Shown here piece after piece: positions 1-4,249 of a DNA stretch of 9,917 nt. Numbering within the stretch: position 1 is the stretch's first letter; the number at the start of each line of letters is the position of its first letter. The position numbers and the translations under genes were made by a program. The notes beneath the pieces are model-generated. The model searched no databases. It was not told the DNA's origin and worked only from the letters and a program-made list of their open reading frames with translations. The DNA is from CAZTXD01 sp964617995. Its GTDB lineage: Bacteria > Actinomycetota > Acidimicrobiia > Spongiisociales > ZC4RG35. The DNA lies in the NCBI GenBank assembly GCA_964617995.1, contig CAZTXD010000136.1, forward strand, positions 1-9,917, read 5' to 3'.

Positions 1-54
1 CAGAGCACCTGCTTTGCAAGCAGGGGGTCAGGGGTTCAAATCCCCTCAGCTCCA
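1..54 (+). tRNA. alaT: tRNA-Ala (anticodon UGC), 5' end outside window
   Basis: The 3' part of a tRNA is visible. The 3' half of the D arm (GAGC, 3-6) is followed by an anticodon stem CCTGC/GCAGG (8-12 and 20-24) around the loop TTTGCAA. The anticodon TGC is at 15-17, so the tRNA reads alanine GCN codons. The T arm is AGGGG/CCCCT around TTCAAAT (30-46). The 3' acceptor strand is CAGCTCC (47-53), with discriminator base A at 54. The next bases are CAA, so the CCA tail is not encoded and must be added enzymatically. The 5' acceptor and D-arm start lie left of the window. In mycobacteria the equivalent gene follows tRNA-Ile just downstream of gyrA. The symbol follows that synteny. Confidence 0.95.
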
Positions 55-66
55 CAACCTGCTCAC

Positions 67-96
67 AGGCCGGATGGTCGGGGAGAACTCCGGCCT
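67..96 (+). terminator. Hairpin after tRNA-Ala, possible transcription end
   Basis: A perfect 8-bp inverted repeat, AGGCCGGA (67-74) and TCCGGCCT (89-96), encloses a 14-nt loop. It starts 12 nt after the tRNA, where a tRNA operon would be expected to stop. No T-run follows, so it would be an atypical, high-GC type of intrinsic terminator. It could equally be a processing or stabilising structure. It ends eight bases before the proposed -35 of the next operon. Confidence 0.35.
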
Positions 97-103
97 CATC
101 GCC

Positions 104-130
104 TTGCGGCAGGCGGAAGGTCTCGATAAT
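104..130 (+). promoter_or_regulatory. Candidate sigma-70-type promoter of the arsR operon
   Basis: A good -10 hexamer, GATAAT (125-130, five of six to TATAAT), lies 15 nt after a weak -35, TTGCGG (104-109). The spacer is shorter than the usual 17 nt. Initiation about seven bases after the -10 would fall at or just before the ATG at 141. No ribosome binding site is visible in front of that ATG. Together these suggest a leaderless or nearly leaderless transcript, which is common in actinobacteria. The 5' arm of the operator begins inside the -10. Confidence 0.5.
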
Positions 131-152
131 CTACAACCAGATGGTTGTAGAT
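129..152. promoter_or_regulatory. Palindromic operator over the arsR start codon
   Basis: The arms ATCTACAACC (129-138) and GGTTGTAGAT (143-152) are perfect 10-bp inverted repeats separated by AGAT (139-142). The site overlaps the last two bases of the -10 hexamer, the predicted transcription start and the first four codons of the repressor gene. ArsR-family dimers bind such dyads at their own promoters. The position fits autorepression by blocking RNA polymerase. An RNA hairpin role is less likely if the transcript starts near 138-141, since most of the 5' arm would then be absent from the RNA. Confidence 0.7.
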
Positions 153-524
153 GAGCTGACCGACGAGACCGTGGATCACCTCTTCCACGCACTGGCCGAT
201 GCCACCCGCCGCGACATCCTGCGCCGTTCCGTTCCCGGGGAGCTGTCGGTTTCGCGCCTGGCGGAGGCCTACCCGATGAGCTTCGCTGCGGTGCAGAAGC
301 ACGTGGCGGTGCTGGAGAGGGCCGGTCTGGTTTCCAAGGAGCGCCGCGGAAGGGAGCAGCTCGTGCGCACCGACCCCGACGCCGTACGCCGGGCCCGACA
401 GACCCTCGACCAGCTCGAGACGGCCTGGCGGGGACGAGTGGAACGGATGTCTCACCTGCTTGCACGGGCCACCGACACCGTGAACGACTCGGAAGAGAAC
501 GACACGAGAGGAGAAAACAAATGA
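141..524 (+). CDS. ArsR-family winged-helix repressor
   Basis: This is a 127-residue DNA-binding regulator of the ArsR/SmtB type and the first gene of a three-gene operon. The N-terminal helix contains the family phrase around LADATRRDILRR (18-29). The helix-turn-helix is at about 36-64, with recognition helix SFAAVQKHVAVLERAGLV (47-64), and a basic wing KERRGREQLV follows (66-75). The protein has no cysteine at all and no obvious metal-ligand cluster, so it is unlikely to be a metal sensor. It belongs with the metal-free ArsR proteins often paired with SRPBCC proteins. The ATG at 141 is chosen because homology begins soon after it and it lies within the operator; there is no Shine-Dalgarno. 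Its stop overlaps the next start as ATGA (521-524). The ligand is unknown. Confidence 0.9.
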   Translation: MVVDELTDETVDHLFHALADATRRDILRRSVPGELSVSRLAEAYPMSFAAVQKHVAVLERAGLVSKERRGREQLVRTDPDAVRRARQTLDQLETAWRGRVERMSHLLARATDTVNDSEENDTRGENK

Positions 525-1006
525 GTGTCACCAGCGTCGACAAGGACTACGACAACCTGACCCTCACCGTGATCGCCGACTTCGACGCCCCCGTGGAGCG
601 GGTGTGGCGGCTGTGGGCCGATCCGCGGCTGCTGGAGCGGTGGTGGGGGCCGCCCAGTCATCCTGCGACCGTCGAGGAGCACGACCTGAACCCCGGTGGT
701 GACGTCACCTACTTCATGACCGGCCCGGAGGGCGACAAGCACCGGGGCTGGTGGCGGGTCACATCGGTCGACCCGCCGAAGTCCCTGGAGTTCACCGACG
801 GCTTCGCCGACGACGACGGCACACCTATCACCGACATGCCCATAGTGACGGTGCAGATGCGACTCACCGAGCACGACGGCGGGACCCGGATGGAGATGCG
901 GTCGGTCTTCGATTCCCGGGAGCAGATGGACCAGATAATCAGCATGGGCGCCGAGGAGGGTATGCGGCAGGCGGTCGGCCAGATGGACGCCCTGCTCGCC
1001 GGCTGA
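521..1006 (+). CDS. SRPBCC/AHSA1-domain protein
   Basis: This 161-residue protein has the START/Bet v1-like helix-grip fold of the AHSA1 (Aha1 C-terminal-like) family. The diagnostic N-terminal stretch is visible at about 17-44: a beta strand, then DAPVERVWRLWADPRLLERWWGP. A GGDVTYFM strand region and a GWWRVTSVDPPKSLEFTDGF strand pair follow. The C-terminal helix runs from about residue 137 to the end (EQMDQIISMGAEEGMRQAV onward). Such folds bind hydrophobic ligands, but no specific ligand or reaction can be read from the sequence. There is no signal peptide, so it is probably cytoplasmic. A GAGGAG ribosome site lies about eight bases before the ATG, and the start overlaps the arsR stop, indicating translational coupling. 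ArsR plus AHSA1 is a frequently seen pair; the AHSA1 protein may take up or respond to the small molecule that the repressor senses (inference). Confidence 0.9.
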   Translation: MSVTSVDKDYDNLTLTVIADFDAPVERVWRLWADPRLLERWWGPPSHPATVEEHDLNPGGDVTYFMTGPEGDKHRGWWRVTSVDPPKSLEFTDGFADDDGTPITDMPIVTVQMRLTEHDGGTRMEMRSVFDSREQMDQIISMGAEEGMRQAVGQMDALLAG

Positions 1007-1056
1007 CCTCGACGCCGGCCAATCCCGGATTGCACATCCGACCGAAAGGACACCAC

Positions 1057-1668
1057 ATGAGAAGGCTGATTGTGAGCACGTTCTTGACCCTCGACGGGGT
1101 CATGCAGGCCCCGGGCGGGCCGGAAGAGGACGACAGCGGCGGTTTCGCCCACGGGGGCTGGTCGGTGAACTACTGGGACGAGCAGATGGGTCAGGCCATG
1201 GGCGAGGCACTGAGCGTGCCGTTCGCCATGGTGCTCGGACGCAAGACCTACGACATCATGGCCGCCCATTGGCCGCACGCCGCCGAGGAAGACGGCGCCA
1301 GGACCTTCAACGAAGCCACCAAATACGTCGCATCGCGGAGTCGACCCACCCTGGAGTGGAGCAACTCGGTGCTGATCGAGGGAGACGCCGCCGAAGGGAT
1401 CGCAGCCCTCAAGGAGGAGGACGGGCCGGAGCTGGTGGTGTCCGGCAGCGGAAACATGATCCAGACGCTCTTGCGCCACGGCCTCGTCGACCAGTTCCGC
1501 CTGTGGACGTTCCCCGTCGTCATCGGGTCGGGCAAACGCCTGTTCGCCGACGGCACCATCCCCGCCGGGTTGGAGCTCGTTGACAGCGAGGTCTCCACCA
1601 CAGGAGTCGTCATGGCCACCTATGAGCCGGCAGGCGAGATCGTCACAGGATCGTTCGCCCTCGAGTGA
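1057..1668 (+). CDS. RibD C-terminal / dihydrofolate-reductase-like protein
   Basis: This 203-residue protein has the fold shared by dihydrofolate reductase and the reductase half of RibD (YyaP/YwjB-like group). It starts with the typical strand and loop RRLIVSTFLTLDGVMQAPGG (2-21). GRKTYDIMAAHWP (61-73) corresponds to the nucleotide-binding region after the first Rossmann-like strand. VVSGSGNMIQTLLRHGLVD (127-145) and PVVIGSGKRLF (153-163) are the family's C-terminal signatures. An NADPH-dependent reduction is likely, but the substrate is unknown and it should not be called folA. The reading frame stays open upstream to about 751, but homology begins at the ATG at 1057, which has a GAAAGGA ribosome site six bases before it. 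The 50-nt gap after the SRPBCC gene is compatible with co-transcription. Confidence 0.88.
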   Translation: MRRLIVSTFLTLDGVMQAPGGPEEDDSGGFAHGGWSVNYWDEQMGQAMGEALSVPFAMVLGRKTYDIMAAHWPHAAEEDGARTFNEATKYVASRSRPTLEWSNSVLIEGDAAEGIAALKEEDGPELVVSGSGNMIQTLLRHGLVDQFRLWTFPVVIGSGKRLFADGTIPAGLELVDSEVSTTGVVMATYEPAGEIVTGSFALE

Positions 1669-1692
1669 GGAGTGGCTTTCCGGGGCTCTAAA

Positions 1693-1707
1693 CGACACGC
1701 CGTGTCG
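1693..1707 (+). terminator. Short hairpin after the arsR operon, weak terminator candidate
   Basis: CGACAC (1693-1698) and GTGTCG (1702-1707) form a perfect 6-bp stem with a GCC loop, 25 bases after the stop of the DHFR-like gene. No T-run follows, so termination is uncertain. The site could also be a small operator dyad for the thiolase gene. Confidence 0.25.
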
Positions 1708-1728
1708 GTGGTCCCGTGGTGAAGGGCG

Positions 1729-1757
1729 TTCTCGATCTAGGTCAGCGCCGATAGAGT
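1729..1757 (+). promoter_or_regulatory. Weak promoter candidate for the thiolase gene
   Basis: TTCTCG (1729-1734) and TAGAGT (1752-1757) are separated by 17 nt. The second fits the TANNNT pattern, while the first matches the -35 consensus at only three positions. Initiation near 1764 would give a short leader containing the AGGAG at 1769-1773. It rests on spacing and loose matches only. Confidence 0.22.
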
Positions 1758-1780
1758 TGGCCGGAGAGAGGAGCCATCCC

Positions 1781-2956
1781 ATGCCCAACGCCGTCATCGT
1801 CGATGCCGTTCGCACCCCGGTCGGCCGCCGCAACGGGGTACTGAAGGATATCCATCCCGTCGACCTCGCTTCGATCCCCTTGCGAGCGTTGATCCAACGC
1901 AACGACGTCGCTCCCGAGCTGATCGAGGACGTGATCATGGGCACGGTCATGCAGACGGGGGAGCAGAGCAACAACGTGGGCCGCAACGCCGCCCTGGCCG
2001 CCGGCTTCCCCGAGGACGTGGTGGGTGTGACCATCGACCGCCAATGCGGGTCGTCACAGCAGTCGGCACACTTCGCCGCCCAGGGGGTGATGGCGGGGGC
2101 ATACGACGTGGTGGTCGCCGCCGGCGTCGAGTCGATGACCCGGGTGCCCATGGGCATCACCGCCCAGCAGGGGCCCGGCATGCCCTTCGGGCCGCTGATG
2201 CTGGATCGTTACAGCCAGGGGCTCGTCCCCCAAGGCATATCGGCGGAGATGATCGCCGAGAAGTGGAGCCTGTCCCGCCTGGAGCTCGACATGCTGTCGC
2301 TCGAGTCCCATCGCCGGGCGGCGACGGCCACCGAGGAGGGCCGCTTCGAAGGCCAGATAGTCCCGGTCGAGGCTCCGAGCGACTCCGGGCCGGTCACCGT
2401 GGACCGCGACGAGGGCATCCGCTGGGACACATCTGTCGAGAAGCTGGCCTCGCTCCAACCCGCCTTCAAGGCCGACGGGGTGGTCACGGCCGGGAACTCG
2501 TCTCAGATCTCCGACGGCGCCGCCGCCGTTCTCATCATGTCGGAGGAAAGAGCCGACGAGCTGGGCCTGGAGCCGTTGGCGCGCTTCGTGGCCTTCTCGC
2601 TCGCCGGGGTCGACCCGGTGACGATGCTGACCGGCCCGATACCCGCCACGTCCAAGGTCCTCGACCGGGCAGGCCTGTCCATCGACGACATCGACCTCTT
2701 CGAGATCAACGAGGCGTTCGCCTCCGTGGTGGGAGCATGGCGGATCGAACACGGCGGAAGCGACCCCGAGGCGCTCTGGGCCCGGACCAACGTCAACGGC
2801 GGAGCCATCGCTCTGGGTCACCCCCTGGGTGCCTCCGGCGCCCGACTCCTCACCACACTGGTGCACGAGCTCCACAGGACCGGGGGCCGCTACGGACTGC
2901 AGAGCATGTGTGAGGGCGGCGGGATGGCCAACGGCACCATCATCGAGCGCATCTGA
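1781..2956 (+). CDS. Acetyl-CoA C-acyltransferase (thiolase)
   Basis: This is a 391-residue thiolase of typical family length. It catalyses CoA-dependent cleavage of 3-ketoacyl-CoA in beta-oxidation, or the reverse Claisen condensation of two acyl-CoAs. All catalytic elements are present. The nucleophilic cysteine C89 is in DRQCGSSQQ, the NEAF motif is at 310-313, the general-base histidine H347 is in GGAIALGHPLGASGAR, and the second cysteine C377 is in MCEGGGM. The N-terminus AVIVDAVRTPVGRRNG is the usual first strand. The open frame extends left to 1580, but the ATG at 1781 has AGGAG seven bases before it and begins exactly at the homology. No beta-oxidation partner is adjacent, so chain-length preference and direction (fadA-like or phaA/atoB-like) cannot be decided. 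It is followed after 12 nt by a small membrane protein gene, probably in the same transcript. Confidence 0.95.
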   Translation: MPNAVIVDAVRTPVGRRNGVLKDIHPVDLASIPLRALIQRNDVAPELIEDVIMGTVMQTGEQSNNVGRNAALAAGFPEDVVGVTIDRQCGSSQQSAHFAAQGVMAGAYDVVVAAGVESMTRVPMGITAQQGPGMPFGPLMLDRYSQGLVPQGISAEMIAEKWSLSRLELDMLSLESHRRAATATEEGRFEGQIVPVEAPSDSGPVTVDRDEGIRWDTSVEKLASLQPAFKADGVVTAGNSSQISDGAAAVLIMSEERADELGLEPLARFVAFSLAGVDPVTMLTGPIPATSKVLDRAGLSIDDIDLFEINEAFASVVGAWRIEHGGSDPEALWARTNVNGGAIALGHPLGASGARLLTTLVHELHRTGGRYGLQSMCEGGGMANGTIIERI

Positions 2957-2968
2957 GAGGGACCTGGC

Positions 2969-3244
2969 ATGGGTGAGATCGGCCTCGGCCAGATCCTCAT
3001 CGCCGTGGGCATCGGCACCATCATCTGGGTGGGGAGCATGCGCATCCTGCGGATGATCTCCACGCCCCCACCCGAGGTCGACCCCGAGGACATCGTCGAG
3101 GTCGAGGACCAGGATTTCCGGTGCTCTGTATGCGGGACGGAGGTGACCTTGCGCGTGGCCAATGTCACCGAGACCTCCCCTCCCAAGCACTGTCGGGAGG
3201 AGATGACCCCGGTGTGGCGGCCGGGTCGTCACCCGCGAGACTGA
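2969..3244 (+). CDS. Small membrane-anchored putative zinc-ribbon protein, function unknown
   Basis: This is a 91-residue protein whose family I cannot name with certainty. One hydrophobic helix is at about residues 5-29 (GLGQILIAVGIGTIIWVGSM and onward). A proline- and acid-rich linker (33-48) follows, then a compact C-terminal module. Its FRCSVCG (C52, C55) and PPKHCREEM (H74, C75) could provide four zinc ligands, reminiscent of a rubredoxin/zinc-ribbon knuckle. With little sequence before the helix and a basic residue just after it (R25), the domain is probably cytoplasmic and tethered to the membrane. The start is supported by the GAGAGGG just upstream and the 12-nt distance from the thiolase stop. 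Stop-to-start spacing suggests co-transcription with the thiolase, but a shared pathway is not implied by the sequence. Confidence 0.8.
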   Translation: MGEIGLGQILIAVGIGTIIWVGSMRILRMISTPPPEVDPEDIVEVEDQDFRCSVCGTEVTLRVANVTETSPPKHCREEMTPVWRPGRHPRD

Positions 3245-3312
3245 ACCACAACCGTGTAGTTCCCCACAGCCTGTGGATAAGTACGAGGAAAACTACAGCC
3301 CTGTCATTCACA
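3242..3312. promoter_or_regulatory. DnaA-box group upstream of crgA
   Basis: TGTGGATAA (3272-3280) is a perfect DnaA box (TTATCCACA) on the minus strand. Around it lie three plus-strand nonamers matching at seven of nine positions: TGAACCACA (3242-3250), TTCCCCACA (3260-3268) and TCATTCACA (3304-3312). The middle pair faces each other across GCC with the CCACA/TGTGG cores as an inverted repeat. The stretch is visibly richer in A and T than its surroundings. The perfect box is solid; the weaker sites are suggestive only. A role as a DnaA-regulated promoter region or a DnaA-titrating site near the origin is inference. Confidence 0.5.
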
Positions 3313-3369
3313 AGCGAGAGGGCGGAGGTGGAGACGACCCCCCGGAGGGTATACGCTTGAGAAGAAGCC

Positions 3370-3606
3370 ATGCCCGAGTCCAAACGTCGCAAGCCGAGGT
3401 CCAGCGGACCCACCCCTCCCAAGAACCCGTCCGCCAAGGTGAAGGAGCCCAGCCCGAAGTGGTACGTGGCGGTGATGGCGGGGCTGATGACATTGGGGGT
3501 GCTGCTGGTGCTGGTCCGTTTCGTGTTCCAGACCGATCAGTTGGTGCTGCTCGTCGGTCTGATACTCATCACCGCCGGGTTCGTGATGACCACCAACTAC
3601 CGGTGA
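3370..3606 (+). CDS. crgA: Cell division protein CrgA
   Basis: This 78-residue two-helix membrane protein of the CrgA family, known from actinobacteria, localises to division sites. In mycobacteria it has been reported to contact FtsZ, FtsQ and the penicillin-binding proteins FtsI and PbpA. The basic, proline-rich cytoplasmic tail MPESKRRKPRSS leads to the conserved SPKWYVAVMAGLMTLGVLLV at the first helix (about 32-52). After a short external loop QTDQ comes the second helix (about 57-73), ending in the typical GFVMTTNYR. Length and arrangement agree with the family. A GAGAAGAAG purine stretch precedes the ATG. The stop overlaps the trpG start as GTGA. Its position opposite the pknB-pbpA-rodA-pstP operon is the same as in M. 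tuberculosis, supporting the assignment. The DnaA-box group lies in the spacer just upstream. Confidence 0.93.
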   Translation: MPESKRRKPRSSGPTPPKNPSAKVKEPSPKWYVAVMAGLMTLGVLLVLVRFVFQTDQLVLLVGLILITAGFVMTTNYR

Positions 3607-4160
3607 AGGTCCTAGTACTCGACAACTACGACTCGTTCACCCACAACCTCGCCCAGTACCTGGGGGAGTTGGGGGCGGAGCCGGAGGTGGTGCGGGCCGA
3701 CGCCATCACTCCCGAACAGGCAATGGAGAACGACTACGGGAGGATCGTCATCTCCCCGGGGCCAGGACGTCCGGAGGGGGCAGGGAACTCCATGGAGTTC
3801 GTGAGAGCCTACGCCGGCAAGGTCCCGGTGCTGGGAGTGTGTCTGGGTCATCAAGCGATCGTCGCCGCCTTCGGAGGTGAGGTCGACGTCGCCTCCGAAC
3901 CCCGCCACGGCAAGACCTCCCAGATCCGCCACGACGGCGAAGGGGTGTTCGCCGGTCTCACGGATCCGTTCGAAGCAACTCGCTATCACTCGCTGGTGGT
4001 GACGGTGATGCCCGATGGGCTGGAGGAGTGCGCCTGGTCTGAGGACGGTGTGGTCCAGGGTGTGCGCCACCGGACCCTGAACGTCCACGGGGTCCAGTTC
4101 CATCCCGAGTCGGTGATGACCGTGGAGGGGAAGGCGCTGTTGGCCAACTTCCTGGGCTGA
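3603..4160 (+). CDS. trpG: Glutamine amidotransferase subunit, TrpG/PabA type
   Basis: This 185-residue class I glutamine amidotransferase hydrolyses glutamine and passes ammonia to a chorismate-using partner, either anthranilate synthase (tryptophan) or aminodeoxychorismate synthase (folate). It has the family start KVLVLDNYDSFTHNLAQYLGELGA and the oxyanion/hinge segment SPGPGRPEGAGNS. The nucleophile elbow GVCLGHQ contains C80, and the C-terminal triad residues H167 and E169 are in HGVQFHPES. The frame is open far upstream, but the GTG at 3603 gives the family N-terminus and overlaps the crgA stop by four bases. No Shine-Dalgarno is evident, so translation probably depends on coupling to crgA. 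No synthase subunit (trpE or pabB) is adjacent, so the choice between TrpG and PabA, or dual use, stays open. The symbol follows the mycobacterial synteny. Confidence 0.92.
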   Translation: MKVLVLDNYDSFTHNLAQYLGELGAEPEVVRADAITPEQAMENDYGRIVISPGPGRPEGAGNSMEFVRAYAGKVPVLGVCLGHQAIVAAFGGEVDVASEPRHGKTSQIRHDGEGVFAGLTDPFEATRYHSLVVTVMPDGLEECAWSEDGVVQGVRHRTLNVHGVQFHPESVMTVEGKALLANFLG

Positions 4161-4163
4161 AGA

Positions 4164-4187
4164 GTCGGAAGTCGGAAGTCGGAAGTC
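4164..4187. repeat. Tandem heptamer array GTCGGAA, about 3.4 copies
   Basis: GTCGGAA occurs at 4164-4170, 4171-4177 and 4178-4184, followed by a partial GTC. The array starts three bases after the trpG stop, in the 89-bp spacer between the convergent trpG and pknB genes. A degenerate relative lies at 9003-9030. The rest of the spacer contains only an imperfect stem near 4205-4224 with no T-run, so no clear bidirectional terminator is visible. Confidence 0.9.
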
Positions 4188-4249
4188 AGGCGCTGCCGCG
4201 TCGGGGACGGGTTCGACCGTGTCCGTGCTGGGGATTCCCGAACAAACCG

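Noticed and set aside
1..140. Genomic-island attachment site at the tRNA-Ala 3' end
   Set aside because: No second copy of the tRNA end, no integrase and no transposase are visible in the window.
751..1056. Upstream extension of the DHFR-like reading frame
   Set aside because: It overlaps the AHSA1 gene in another frame. Homology and a ribosome site both place the start at 1057.
141..1668. ArsR operon considered as arsenic or heavy-metal resistance
   Set aside because: The regulator has no cysteine or obvious metal site, and there is no transporter or arsenate reductase. The partners are AHSA1 and DHFR-like proteins.
709..2181. Long minus-strand open frame of 490 codons opposite the AHSA1, DHFR-like and thiolase genes
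   Set aside because: It runs antisense to three well-supported genes, its translation has no recognisable domain, and high GC content makes long antisense frames common.
2054..3232. Minus-strand open frame of 392 codons under the thiolase
   Set aside because: It mirrors the thiolase and zinc-ribbon genes in third-position-rich GC sequence, is rich in H, G, D and R, and shows no family motif.
3273..3602. Upstream extension of the trpG reading frame through crgA
   Set aside because: The extension is the shadow of crgA and its spacer. The family N-terminus begins at the GTG at 3603.
4205..4240. Bidirectional terminator between trpG and pknB
   Set aside because: Only imperfect short stems with bulges and no T-run on either strand, so it is not strong enough to annotate.
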